Shown here: positions 52,208 through 61,537 of the stretch, piece by piece
Layout: each line of letters starts with the position of its first letter
Numbering within the stretch: the first letter of the stretch is position 1
NCBI GenBank assembly: GCA_003134815.1
Contig: PLCO01000021.1
Location: forward strand, 62,001-126,000
DNA length: 64,000 nucleotides
DNA from: Acidobacteriaceae bacterium
Lineage (GTDB): Bacteria > Acidobacteriota > Terriglobia > Terriglobales > Acidobacteriaceae
Direction: 5' to 3'
Program-made: the position numbers and the translations under genes
Notes under the pieces: model-generated
Seen by the model: the letters and a program-made list of their open reading frames with translations, nothing else
What the model was told of the DNA's origin: nothing
Database searches by the model: none

Positions 52208-55200
52208 TCATTCGCCACAGGCGCAGGAATGAGCAAAAAGTTCAGCAAAATGGAGGGCCTGGCGGTTGGATAACTGCGCAATCTGCTCGCGGCAACTGAA
52301 ACCGTCGGCGACGATGATGGTGGCTGGGCCGGCGGAATGCACGGCGGGGAGCAGTCCCTGATTGGCGATGGTCTTCGAGACTTCAAACTTGCTGGCTTCG
52401 AAGCCGAAGGAGCCAGCCATTCCGCAGCAACCGGCCTGGATAGCCTCGACGGTGGCACCGGCTTTGCGCAGAAGCGCGATTTCGCTGGCCGGGCCTCCGA
52501 AGACCGCCTTGTGGTGGCAGTGGCCGTGAACCAGAATGTGCGCGCCTTCAAGCCGGTTGGCGGCAAATCCAGGCGCGCGTTCGGCGAGCCAGTCGGCGAA
52601 CAGCCAGATTTGCCCGCTGAGGAGCTTGGCGCGCGGATCATTCGGGAAAAGTTCCGGCAGCTCATCTTTGAAGACGCTGGCGCAGCTCGGCTCGAGGAAG
52701 ATGAAGGGCAGACCGGCTTCAATTTGCGGCGCCATGCGGTCAAGCACGCGCGAGAGATAGGAGCGGGCGGCGCCGAGAAGACCGAAGTCATAGAGCGGGC
52801 GTCCGCAGCAGATATGCCCGCGCGGAACTTCGACCTGAAATCCTGCCTGAGTAAGGACCGTTTCTGCGGCGGAAAGCGACTGCGGATGATAGTAGTTGTT
52901 CCACGTGTCCGGCCAAAGGAGGACCACCTGCGGTGTGGCAGCCTTTGGGACAAGATTTGTGGGAGTGCTTGAAGGAATCGCCGCCGCAGCTCGCGTTTGT
53001 TGATAGCTCTTCGGCGCGAGACGCGGTAATCGGCGTTCCTGAGCCACGCCGGCAACTCGCTTGACGAGCGGACTTGTGAGCGGCGCGGTCAGGATTGCGT
53101 TGGTGAGCGACGGAGCGAGCGAGCCGTAGCGTGCCAGCCGGTCAGCAAAGCCGAAGATGTAGTGGTGAAGCGGGTGCAGGCGGCCTTTGTAGTGCTGCGC
53201 CAGGAACTCAGATTTGTAGGCGGCCATGTCAACCTGCACGGGGCACTCCGATTTGCAGGCCTTGCAACTCAGGCAAAGATCGAGAGCCTCGCGCACCGCG
53301 CGACTTTGGAAGCCTTCCTGACGCAAAGATCCGGCGAGCATCTCCCAAAGCAGATGAGCACGACCGCGAGTGGAGTGCTGCTCTTCGCCGGTGGCGCGGT
53401 AGCTGGGGCACATTACACCGCCCTCGGTATTGCGGCAGGAGCCGACTCCCACGCAGCGCTCGGTGGCGCGCTCCAGAGAGCTCTCGTCTTTCGCGAATGC
53501 GAAATGGGTCTCACGGGTCCCCAAGTGCGAGGGACCCGGGGCACCCAGAGCTGTTTCTGGTGACCCGCCGGATGAGTGGCGAAGATTCTCGACAGGATCG
53601 TAGACGCGCGCGGCGTCCGAGAGCTTACCGGGATTCATACGGTTGTCCGGATCCCAAAGCGCTTTGAATTCGCGAAAGGCGTTGATGAGTTCGGGCCCGA
53701 ACATTTTTGGCAGCAGCGCGGCGCGCGCCTGTCCGTCGCCGTGCTCGCCAGAGAGCGAGCCGCCAAAGGAGAGCACGACGTCGGCAGCGCGCTCGATGAA
53801 CTCGCGAAAAATGCGAATGCCCTCGGCGCTGTGGAAGTCGAAGTTGACGCGCATGTGCACGCAGCCCTGCCCGTAGTGGCCGTAGAGCGGGCTGCGGAAG
53901 CCGTACTCGCCCATGAGCCGGCTGATGGCGCGCAGATAATCTCCGAGGCGCTCGGGGGGGACGGCCGCGTCCTCCCAGCCCTCCCAACGGTCGGGCTCGC
54001 CGGGCACAAACACCATGGCTCCGAGCGCGGATTCGCGCACATGCCACACTGCTTTTGCCTCGTCGGGCGCGCAGATGTGAGCGACGGGCGGCGATGGCCA
54101 CGACTGCAATGCGAGTGCGAGCGCGTTGGCCTTCGCGCGAGCCTCTTCGGCTGACCACGCGCCCATTTCGACGAGCAGAAAGCCTACACCGGGCGGAAGC
54201 TGATTGAGTTCGCGCAAAGCCAGGCCCTTGCGACGCATGAAATCAATCAGCAAAGAATCGAAGCCTTCGAGTCCGATGGGCTTATGCTCAAGCGCGAGCG
54301 GAACCGCGTCGGCGGCAAGAAACGCATCGTTGAAGGCGAGCACAGTGAGGACGCGGAAGGGCGGGCTGGCGGTGAGGTTCAGCGCGGCTGAGACGATGTT
54401 GACGCAGGTTCCCTCGGAGCCGACCAGCGCACGCGCCACATTGAAATTGTTCTCGGGCAGCAGCTCGTCGAGGTTGTATCCGGAGACGCGGCGCGGGATG
54501 CGGGGAAACTTTTCGCGGACGAGAGAGGCGTATCGGTCGCGGAGGCGCGCGAGGCCCGCGTAGATCTGGCCAACGCGTCCGCCACCGTGGATCAGAGCGT
54601 TAAGGCGCTCAGGCGGGGTAGCTCCGACGGTCATGCGCGTGCCGTCATAGAGCACGATGTCGAGCGATTCCACGTTATCCACGACTTTGCCGCCCAGCAA
54701 ACCGTGCACGCCGCAACTGTTGTTACCGATCATGCCGCCGAGCGTGCAGCGGGAGTGAGTAGCCGGATCGGGAGCGTAGGTGAGGTGATGCAGCTCGGCG
54801 GCGTCGCGCAAGCGGTCAAGAACGATTCCCGGCTCAACGCGGGCTAGTTTCGCATCGGCATCGATCGAATCAAGCGCGTTCATGTGGCGCGAGTAATCGA
54901 AGACGACTGCCACGTTGACGCATTGACCGGCGAGGCTGGTTCCCGCACCGCGCGGAAGAACGGCAGCACCAACAGAGCGACAGGCTGACAGTGCTGACTC
55001 AACGTCGGCCGCGTCGCGCGGAAAGATGACGCCTATTGGCAACTGGCGGTAGTTCGATGCATCGGAAGCGTAAAGCGCGCGAGAGCCGGAATCGAAGCGC
55101 ACCTCGCCGCGAAGCGATTTCTTCAGCAGCGCTTCAAGCTCGCGATGAGCTGAAAAGGACTCATGGCTGAGCGGCGTTGGGTTGGAAAGAATGGCAAACG

Positions 55201-55213
55201 TGGAAGAGCTCAC
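52208..55213 (-). CDS. Fused FAD-linked oxidase and Fe-S dehydrogenase (GlcD-GlcF/YdiJ type)
   Basis: A ~1000-residue dehydrogenase of 2-hydroxy acids (lactate, glycolate or 2-hydroxyglutarate type). The N-terminal FAD domain has PIGVIFPRDAADVESAL, VLPRGAGTSLAGQ and TLGGMIGNNSCG. Two 4Fe-4S cysteine sets follow (CVGVGSCRNTEGGVMCPSY; CLSCKACKSECPVQVDM), then the CCG-domain motifs (CCGRPLYDFG; GCCGMAGSFG). The GTG at 55213 is a likely start; a TTG at 55240 is possible. In the linker before the first cluster a palindromic repeat adds about a dozen residues (LGAPGPSHLGTRE). The substrate is not determined. Confidence 0.9.
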   Translation of the reverse strand: MSSSTFAILSNPTPLSHESFSAHRELEALLKKSLRGEVRFDSGSRALYASDASNYRQLPIGVIFPRDAADVESALSACRSVGAAVLPRGAGTSLAGQCVNVAVVFDYSRHMNALDSIDADAKLARVEPGIVLDRLRDAAELHHLTYAPDPATHSRCTLGGMIGNNSCGVHGLLGGKVVDNVESLDIVLYDGTRMTVGATPPERLNALIHGGGRVGQIYAGLARLRDRYASLVREKFPRIPRRVSGYNLDELLPENNFNVARALVGSEGTCVNIVSAALNLTASPPFRVLTVLAFNDAFLAADAVPLALEHKPIGLEGFDSLLIDFMRRKGLALRELNQLPPGVGFLLVEMGAWSAEEARAKANALALALQSWPSPPVAHICAPDEAKAVWHVRESALGAMVFVPGEPDRWEGWEDAAVPPERLGDYLRAISRLMGEYGFRSPLYGHYGQGCVHMRVNFDFHSAEGIRIFREFIERAADVVLSFGGSLSGEHGDGQARAALLPKMFGPELINAFREFKALWDPDNRMNPGKLSDAARVYDPVENLRHSSGGSPETALGAPGPSHLGTRETHFAFAKDESSLERATERCVGVGSCRNTEGGVMCPSYRATGEEQHSTRGRAHLLWEMLAGSLRQEGFQSRAVREALDLCLSCKACKSECPVQVDMAAYKSEFLAQHYKGRLHPLHHYIFGFADRLARYGSLAPSLTNAILTAPLTSPLVKRVAGVAQERRLPRLAPKSYQQTRAAAAIPSSTPTNLVPKAATPQVVLLWPDTWNNYYHPQSLSAAETVLTQAGFQVEVPRGHICCGRPLYDFGLLGAARSYLSRVLDRMAPQIEAGLPFIFLEPSCASVFKDELPELFPNDPRAKLLSGQIWLFADWLAERAPGFAANRLEGAHILVHGHCHHKAVFGGPASEIALLRKAGATVEAIQAGCCGMAGSFGFEASKFEVSKTIANQGLLPAVHSAGPATIIVADGFSCREQIAQLSNRQALHFAELFAHSCACGE
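53516..53548. repeat. Palindromic repeat inside the dehydrogenase gene
   Basis: GGGTCCC and GGGACCC pair around the loop CAAGTGCGA, and CGGGGCACCC follows. Loop and right end are the same as in the intergenic copies at 18049 and 24632. The element is in frame and encodes GAPGPSHLGTRE on the minus strand. Confidence 0.85.
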
Positions 55214-55300
55214 GCTGCAATGGTAGCGCGCCGGGGACAATTGTTATTGCGCACGCGCACCGAAAACAGGCTCGCGCCCTCCGGGTCCAGCGAGCCGCCG

Positions 55301-56284
55301 TCAGCCGTTGGGCCAGATGACCTGAACCCCGTCTACGAACAATTCGTAGTCGCGGAGCGGGACAAAACTAAGATTGATTCGACTGGAGAGGAATGTAAAC
55401 GTAAAGCTGAGAGCCATAGAGACGAACTGAATGAAGATGATGGCCAACGCCGCGATGGAATAAGTGGCCCAGCCGGGGATAGCACGACTCGTGAAAACTC
55501 GAATCGCGATCACGACGACAATGCCCAAAGCGGCCATCAGCGACCCAAGCATGGATCCGAGCAGTATCCTCACTCCCACGATGTCGCCATAGACTGAGAT
55601 CGCGCTCATTCCGTGTGCGGCGAGGGTGACAAAATTCATCTTAGAGCTTCCGGTAATCCTGTATCCGCGCGGGATCGGAGTCGTCGTCAAGGGCAGTCCG
55701 GAACGAATCACCGCGGCGGAATAGTGATTCCACAACTCCGACGTGACCGCGAGCGTTCCAAGGTACTTCGAGGGCAAAATACTGAAGTTTCCGACCTGCA
55801 CCTTTACGCCAGTGAGCAGGTAATGAACGAGCTTGTACAACTGATAAAACACGCGGAAGACGGATGACTCCGTGCGGCGGCTGCGTTTGGCGAAGATCGC
55901 AGACTGGCCTGTAAATTCGTGCAGAAGTTGCAGGGCGCCAGCAGGAGTATCTTCGCCGTCGCCATCCATCACCAGAACAGCGTCGCAAGGAATCGATTGT
56001 TCGATATGGACAAGGCCGATGGCGATGGCCCGCTGGTGGCCCAGATTGCGGCGCAAGCGCAGGACTTTTATGTTTCGGATCGCGGCGAACTGAGCCGGGA
56101 AGTCCGCCGGGTGACACTCTTGCCGCGAGCCGTCGTCCACAAGCAGGATCTCGGCGCTGTAGGGTTGAGCGAGGAGCGCTTGATCGAGCCGGCGGATGAG
56201 TTCGGCAGCTGAAACCCAGTCGTCGCGCAGAGGGATCAGGACGACGACGCGCAACGGAGATGCCTGCGGTGAGCCTTCAGCCAT
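55301..56284 (-). CDS. Membrane glycosyltransferase, family GT2
   Basis: A 327-residue GT-A glycosyltransferase with two C-terminal membrane helices, similar in layout to polyprenyl-phosphate sugar transferases. Seen: VVVLIPLRDDWVSAAELIRRL, ILLVDDGSRQE, RRNLGHQRAIAIGL and the DxD-like motif VLVMDGDGEDTP. The C-terminus has two strongly hydrophobic segments (residues ~225-290). It likely transfers a sugar to a lipid carrier or envelope glycan; donor and acceptor are unknown. Four genes on this strand, 55.3-59.9 kb, appear to form a surface-glycan group. Confidence 0.85.
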   Translation of the reverse strand: MAEGSPQASPLRVVVLIPLRDDWVSAAELIRRLDQALLAQPYSAEILLVDDGSRQECHPADFPAQFAAIRNIKVLRLRRNLGHQRAIAIGLVHIEQSIPCDAVLVMDGDGEDTPAGALQLLHEFTGQSAIFAKRSRRTESSVFRVFYQLYKLVHYLLTGVKVQVGNFSILPSKYLGTLAVTSELWNHYSAAVIRSGLPLTTTPIPRGYRITGSSKMNFVTLAAHGMSAISVYGDIVGVRILLGSMLGSLMAALGIVVVIAIRVFTSRAIPGWATYSIAALAIIFIQFVSMALSFTFTFLSSRINLSFVPLRDYELFVDGVQVIWPNG

Positions 56285-56365
56285 TCAGCGGATATCTCCT
56301 TTAAGAAACTCAATTTCAGCGATTGTAATTCCCGACAGCTGGCCCGAAGCCAGCTCGCTTAGAAA

Positions 56366-57868
56366 TCACGGAGCCGGCGCGATGCGGCGATAGAAATCAA
56401 ACGCCATGTACCCGTCCTGACGATACTGATCGACTAACGCATACTTCGCTAACATCGAGGCCGGGGGCTGGTAGCCGCGGTAAAGCACGAGGGTCGCAAA
56501 ATACCCTTCGCGAGCGAGGCCTTCCCATCCGCCGTCTTCTAATGGAACTCCAGCGTCGCGGTCATAGGAATAGGTATCCGGAATCACAAAATGGGGTGAG
56601 AAGCGCTGCACCCAGGGCAGATTCGAATAAGGCTCCTGCACAAATGCCGGGCCGGGCAGATGGCTGAGCTTTTCCGCGATGCTGCGATGCACGACGTCCT
56701 GGTATCTGTAGGTGTAATAGAAGGTCTTTCCCACAGGAACGAGTGCAACGGCGACGACGAGGATCCACGAGAAGACCGCCAGACCGGCGAGCATGCAAGT
56801 GACGTTCATCCGCTCCGCAATCAGCGCAAAACCAAGCATCGCGGCCCATGCCGCGGGAATGTAGTAGTTGTCACTCGCGCCAATCTTGCACGCTGTGATG
56901 AAAGCGAAACAGCAGGAAAACAAAACCGTAAATGTCAACGCCGCTTCAATGGGCCGGGAAGCGAGAAGACGGAGCTTCCTGACTGACAGTGCAAGGATAG
57001 CGCCAACGCAGAGCAGGAAGAAGGGATTCTTCTCTACCGCCCTCATGATGTTTTCGAGTCCCAGGGCGATGGGCATTGGATAGTGCTTCTGGGAGAACAA
57101 AATGTTCTCGCGATAAACGGGACCGCCCGCAACGAGCGTAACAATGACAAGAATCCACCAGATGCTGCTGAGAGTGAGAAAGGCACGCCAGCGCTTGAGA
57201 AGCAAGAGGACCAGAGCCGATCCGGCCAGCATGGTTACCGAAGACTGCTTGAACGACCATGCGGCGTAAAACAGGAGCGCGGCCACGACGATGAGGCGTT
57301 CATCCTGCTTCCGCAGGTAGTGCAGAATCACATACAGACCGGCGGCTTCGAGCGCGAGAGCGCCCATATCTGCCCGGACGGTGATCGACCAAAAGCCGAC
57401 GAGAGGGCTGCATGTCACGATGATGGGCCACGCCCAGGCAAGAGGCCCATGCGCAAACGGGCCGGCCTTGATGAAAGTGCGCGTCGCCATCCAGAAAATC
57501 GCGCCGGCGATCAAAGTGAAGACAAGACTGATAAGCCGGCCAACAGTTGGGATCCAGATCACATCGAGACGCAAGAGTGACAGGCCAGCCTTGGTCATCC
57601 AGCCATAGAAGTAGTAGTAACCCCAGTTGTAATAGCTAACCGTGAAGGGAATACGATGAGGATCGGTGTATATGGCTTGATGTTGGATGAATTTCCAGAG
57701 GTTGAACGAATTCTCCCATTCGAAACCGGTCGTCGAAAGCAAGTAAGGAGTGACAAATGAGATGGCAAAGTAGATGCGCGCAGCGAGAAGAATGAGGCAG
57801 GCGCCTGCGGCGAGTATGACCGAGGTGTTGGCGGTCTTGCGAAGGATGTTTTCCGATCGTTCGGACAT
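56366..57868 (-). CDS. Multi-pass membrane protein, GT-C glycosyltransferase-like
   Basis: A 500-residue integral membrane protein with about ten to twelve hydrophobic segments. An acidic/aromatic first outer loop (GFEWENSFNLWKFIQHQAIYTDPHRIPFTVSYYNWGYYYFYG) after helix 1 is characteristic of GT-C transferases and their relatives. The C-terminal soluble part (~420-500) has VQEPYSNLPWVQRFSPHFVIPDTYSYD. The ATG at 57868 is preferred. It follows the lipoprotein gene and precedes the GT2 gene, which supports a role in surface glycan assembly. Confidence 0.65.
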   Translation of the reverse strand: MSERSENILRKTANTSVILAAGACLILLAARIYFAISFVTPYLLSTTGFEWENSFNLWKFIQHQAIYTDPHRIPFTVSYYNWGYYYFYGWMTKAGLSLLRLDVIWIPTVGRLISLVFTLIAGAIFWMATRTFIKAGPFAHGPLAWAWPIIVTCSPLVGFWSITVRADMGALALEAAGLYVILHYLRKQDERLIVVAALLFYAAWSFKQSSVTMLAGSALVLLLLKRWRAFLTLSSIWWILVIVTLVAGGPVYRENILFSQKHYPMPIALGLENIMRAVEKNPFFLLCVGAILALSVRKLRLLASRPIEAALTFTVLFSCCFAFITACKIGASDNYYIPAAWAAMLGFALIAERMNVTCMLAGLAVFSWILVVAVALVPVGKTFYYTYRYQDVVHRSIAEKLSHLPGPAFVQEPYSNLPWVQRFSPHFVIPDTYSYDRDAGVPLEDGGWEGLAREGYFATLVLYRGYQPPASMLAKYALVDQYRQDGYMAFDFYRRIAPAP

Positions 57869-57942
57869 CAGAGCCAAGGATAGCATTGCCCAGAAGGTAT
57901 CTTAGCCACCATTGGTTTTGTCGAAGTCGCGACTGAGGTGCC

Positions 57943-58503
57943 TTAGCGCGCGGGCCACTCTTCGACGACGACTCCCAGGTTATTGAGCTGGCGGATGACA
58001 GCTTCAACATTGCGGCGCACTCTGGGCCGGTCGCTGGAAACGGCGGAAGACGATTCGGCGACGGCAATCACACGGCCATAGGGCCACGCATCGGGAGGAA
58101 CAGCTGCGACAGCCGCATCCAAATCGGAGAGACGTAACTGCAACATCTGCCGCCGCGCCGCCTCAGGACGAAGCATCGTTCCGTGCCCCACCGGGCTGGG
58201 ATTGGCGTCGGCGAGAAGAATGCGAAGACCGACTGTGTCGGCACCGACCATGAGAAACGGATTGGCCCACTGCGAGGGGTCGTGAATATCGATGTAAAGG
58301 CTCTTGGTTGGTAGCTGAATCTGTTCAAGCTCAGCGCGCTGTTGATCCCGCTCGGCGGCCGCTTCCTGCGCTTTATGCTCGGCCTTTTCGGCGTCCTTGG
58401 CCACGCCCGCCACAGCCTTCTCTTCCTTCAGGCAGGCGGTAAGCGCCAGACCGGGAAGCAAAGCGATCACCAGCATTCCAATGCGGCAAGTGTGCGGAAT
58501 CAC
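57943..58503 (-). CDS. Lipoprotein of unknown function with coiled coil
   Basis: A 186-residue exported protein. From the GTG at 58503 it has a short signal ending LALTAC, a lipobox, followed by a Lys/Glu/Ala coiled coil (KEEKAVAGVAKDAEKAEHKAQEAAAERDQQRAELEQ), then a globular part with YIDIHDPSQWANPFLMVG and RLSDLDAAVAAVPPDAWPYGRVIAVAE. I recognise no family. An ATG at 58476 is an alternative start with a weaker signal. It probably lies at the membrane surface within the glycan gene group. Confidence 0.65.
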   Translation of the reverse strand: MIPHTCRIGMLVIALLPGLALTACLKEEKAVAGVAKDAEKAEHKAQEAAAERDQQRAELEQIQLPTKSLYIDIHDPSQWANPFLMVGADTVGLRILLADANPSPVGHGTMLRPEAARRQMLQLRLSDLDAAVAAVPPDAWPYGRVIAVAESSSAVSSDRPRVRRNVEAVIRQLNNLGVVVEEWPAR

Positions 58504-58667
58504 GAGATCAAGAATAGCAGGGGGGATAGCAGGGCGGAGGCCGCGACTAAATCGCGTCTGGCGCGAATGCGAAGGGGTACACGTGCGATCGATTACCTTC
58601 CCGCAGGCTCTGTTATCTGGCAAAAGCGAGATCGAATGCGCCTCAGCACTTGTCCCGTGAGCCGATT

Positions 58668-59885
58668 CTAGCGAGGGGCGGTTATGACTGACGATTCGAC
58701 GGTTTCGCCTGGTTGGCTGATGATCGCCCTGTGGCGCTCTTTCATGCGCAGGAAGGGGCGCTCAAAAAAACGGTAAGAGAGCTCCGCGAGGACGCAGGTG
58801 GCGAGCAATGGCGCGGCGACCCGTACGCCGAAAAAGAGGGCGCCTCTCAGAACGTGGGAGTGAAAATCATTGATGCCCGTCTTTTCCATCGGGATTTTTT
58901 CAAACAAATCGAGGACAAAACGATGGAATACATACAAACCGTAGGAAATTTGCCCGAGATGAATGGCCCAGCGGGAATGAGGGCCGCCCTGGAAGCCGAG
59001 CATAGCCAATAGGATCAGGCCCGATCCTGATGCTGCCAGTCCATAGGTAATCATGAGCTGCCAGCTGCTGGAATGCGAGCTCGGTTGATAGAAAGAGCTA
59101 AGGAAGTGTGCGGCAACCAGCCAGGAGAGGGCAGCCCCCACGACGGCAAGAACGCGCGCGCCTGCGCGCATCATCGGAACCCTGCCGTTCAGATACAAAC
59201 TCAGGAAGATTCCGGCTGCAAAACACTCAAACTGAATGAATGAATTGGTCCATACTCTGGCATCTTCATCGGTTGGCGTTGCCACGAGGTAAAGAGCGCA
59301 ATTGGCAACAACCACGACGAGCGCACAAAAAACAAACAGGAGCCTGCGGCTGCAGTACTTTGCAAGCCAGGGTGCCAGCAGGTAGAACTGCTCCTCGACC
59401 GATATGCTCCAGAGAGGATAGACCGGGTTGCCCAACCAACTGTGGGCGTTCACAAACCAGGACCCAAGAAAGACCGCGAACCAGCCAAGCGCCGGCAAAT
59501 CGGCGGCGCCGCTGCCAAAGCGGAATGCCCACATTGCGCCAAGCGCGAGTGCCAGATAGTAGAGAGGCCAAATCCGGAGGATACGCCGAATATAGAACTG
59601 CTTGACGCCGATGCTCCCGGTGGAGTGACGCTCACGCTGGAGGAGTTCAAAAATGAGAAACCCACTCAGCGTGAAGAATAAGGAAAGGCCGAAGCGCCAA
59701 CAGTCAATCGTCAATTCGCAGAGTGCGGCCACTCCCGGTCCCAAGAGATTGAAAATCCGGAACGGGGGAGGGCCAGGCAGGGAATGCCCAAAAAACACCA
59801 ACAGGAAGGCGATGAGCCGCACCACATCCAATCCCGGCCGGTAATACCTCGTTGCGGGATTTTGCATGGAATCATCGGATCGCAT
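58668..59885 (-). CDS. Acyltransferase family 3 membrane protein (OafA/YrhL-like)
   Basis: A ~405-residue integral membrane O-acyltransferase that adds acetyl or other acyl groups to surface sugars. The opening RPGLDVVRLIAFLLVFFGHS carries the conserved His, and SLFFTLSGFLIFELLQRER, YIRRILRIWPLYYLAL and NPVYPLWSISVEEQFYLLAPW follow as in the family. About ten hydrophobic segments occur. Starts at 59885 and 59867 are both ATG; neither has a strong ribosome site. It fits the glycan-modification role of its neighbours. Confidence 0.92.
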   Translation of the reverse strand: MRSDDSMQNPATRYYRPGLDVVRLIAFLLVFFGHSLPGPPPFRIFNLLGPGVAALCELTIDCWRFGLSLFFTLSGFLIFELLQRERHSTGSIGVKQFYIRRILRIWPLYYLALALGAMWAFRFGSGAADLPALGWFAVFLGSWFVNAHSWLGNPVYPLWSISVEEQFYLLAPWLAKYCSRRLLFVFCALVVVVANCALYLVATPTDEDARVWTNSFIQFECFAAGIFLSLYLNGRVPMMRAGARVLAVVGAALSWLVAAHFLSSFYQPSSHSSSWQLMITYGLAASGSGLILLAMLGFQGGPHSRWAIHLGQISYGLYVFHRFVLDLFEKIPMEKTGINDFHSHVLRGALFFGVRVAAPLLATCVLAELSYRFFERPFLRMKERHRAIISQPGETVESSVITAPR

Positions 59886-60133
59886 CAAGGTCCACGTTTG
59901 AGTTAGAACAGACGTTGCAAGTTGTCGCGGCCATCCATCCACGTCTTTCGAACGCGCATCGCATGTCTTCGCTGCCCATTCACGCCAGCATGTTCGGCGT
60001 CCAGAACCCGGCAGAAGAGTGAGCTTGCTTCAGGAAGTATAACGGGCGAACGAGTCGCAACAACGTATGCGGCACCGACAGGCGTCTGCCGGCATAAGGA
60101 CAGGCGCCGTGGGAGCGATTTACTGTCGTTTGT

Positions 60134-60559
60134 TCATTGCACGCGACCCATCACACTTCGCGCGATCGAGTCGAGCATGCCGTTGAGAAAATTGATCGAT
60201 TCGGGTGCGCAGTAGCGGCGGCCGATCTCCAGCGCTTCATTGATCACTACGGGAAATGGCGTGGATTTGACGCCAATCAGCTCGGCCACGGCCATACGCA
60301 GCAGATTGCGATCCACGGCGGGCATGCGTTCGAGGCGCCAATGCGCCGAGTGCTCCGCGATCAGGGCGTCGATCTTCGCCTGCTGCTGGTTTGCAATTTC
60401 AAATAGATCCTCGGCAAAGGCGCGTACTTCCGGCTCGACGGGATCGCCGGCCAGCCAAAATGTGGCACGGACTTGCTCGGGAGTGTGATGGCCGATGTCG
60501 GCCTGAAACAGCATCTGCATGGCCAGCTCGCGGGACTTACGGCGATGGCGCGAGGTCAA
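60134..60559 (-). CDS. nusB: Transcription antitermination factor NusB
   Basis: NusB binds boxA RNA with NusE (S10) and supports rRNA transcription. The 141-residue helical protein has RRKSRELAMQMLFQAD at the start, LFEIANQQQAKIDALIAEHSAHWRLERMPAVDRNLLRMAVAEL and VVINEALEIGRRYCAPESINFLNGMLDSI, all diagnostic. A TTG start overlaps the ribH stop in TTGA, so translation is coupled. The ribH-nusB order is common in bacteria. Confidence 0.95.
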   Translation of the reverse strand: MTSRHRRKSRELAMQMLFQADIGHHTPEQVRATFWLAGDPVEPEVRAFAEDLFEIANQQQAKIDALIAEHSAHWRLERMPAVDRNLLRMAVAELIGVKSTPFPVVINEALEIGRRYCAPESINFLNGMLDSIARSVMGRVQ

Positions 60560-61440
60560 GCGGGACCGCCTTGCGCAAGCTTTCGGCGCAGGCTCACCAT
60601 TTCGATGGCTGCAACGGCGGCCTCGAATCCCTTGTTGCCGCCCTTGACGCCGGCGCGGTCAAGAGCTTGTTCCAGGGTTTCGCAGGTGAGCACGCCAAAG
60701 GTGTGGGGAATGCCGGTCTCCTGCAGGGACTGGCCGATGCCGCGCGCCACCTCGTTGTAGATGGCTTCGTAGTGGGCGGTTTCACCGCGCAACAAGCAGC
60801 CGAGAGTGATGACGGCGTCCACTCGACCGCTGGCAGCGCAAATGCGGGCCGCGGCGGCAATCTCCCACGCGCCGGGAACGCGCACAATCTGAATATCGGA
60901 GCGGTTGGCTCCGCTGCGCAGCAGGCCGTCAAGAGCGCCATCGAGCAGGCGGTCGGTAATGACGGCGTTCCAGCGAGCGACCACGACGGCGAACTTCATG
61001 CCTTCGGCCAATAGATCGCCCTCAAGGGCCACCGGCTTGCTCTTCACGGGATCGATCCAGGCCCAGAAGCCGAAGCGGAACCCCGGTTCCGGCTCAACCG
61101 TGAACAAGCGCGAGCGCCAGTGAGTCTCAGCAATCGAAGAAAGCTGCGCGCCCTCCGCGTCGTCGGACTGGTCTGGAAGTGCGTGGGCACGGAGCCATGC
61201 TTCAGCTGCCTGATGAATGGAGTCGAGCGAAGTAACTTCGACAAGGATATCGGCGGTGGATGGGAACTTTCCGTCGACAAATTCCAAATTGCCGAGGGGA
61301 GCCAGAAACGAAGCGCCGCGGGATCCCTCCTGCTGCCAGCCTTTGCCTAACTCGAAGCCAAGCGCGGCAAAGAAGCCCGCCAGTCTGTCGTAGGCCTCTG
61401 TGCTGCCCGCGGGCTGCAGAAATGAGATTCCCTTGATCAT
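60556..61440 (-). CDS. ribH: VOC-like domain fused to 6,7-dimethyl-8-ribityllumazine synthase
   Basis: The C-terminal ~150 residues are lumazine synthase, the penultimate riboflavin enzyme: FAVVVARWNAVITDRLLDGALDGL, VRVPGAWEIAAAAR, VDAVITLGCLLRGETAHYEAIYNEVARGI, then GIPHTFGVLTCETLEQALDRAG and the C-terminal NKGFEAAVAAIEM. The N-terminal ~145 residues are an extra domain resembling glyoxalase/VOC proteins (KGISFLQPAGSTEAYDRLAGFFAALGFEL; HWRSRLFTVEPEPGF). The fused protein is about twice the usual size (294 residues). No other start separates the two parts; an ATG before FAVVV (near 60998) could make RibH alone. Confidence 0.9.
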   Translation of the reverse strand: MIKGISFLQPAGSTEAYDRLAGFFAALGFELGKGWQQEGSRGASFLAPLGNLEFVDGKFPSTADILVEVTSLDSIHQAAEAWLRAHALPDQSDDAEGAQLSSIAETHWRSRLFTVEPEPGFRFGFWAWIDPVKSKPVALEGDLLAEGMKFAVVVARWNAVITDRLLDGALDGLLRSGANRSDIQIVRVPGAWEIAAAARICAASGRVDAVITLGCLLRGETAHYEAIYNEVARGIGQSLQETGIPHTFGVLTCETLEQALDRAGVKGGNKGFEAAVAAIEMVSLRRKLAQGGPA

Positions 61441-61537
61441 GAGTCGATTCTAAATCGGAGGGACGCGGAGCCCAGGGTGTATCGACATATACGGGCGGAC
61501 AGCGTTGCGAGCGAAAGACACGTTATGCCGATAGACC

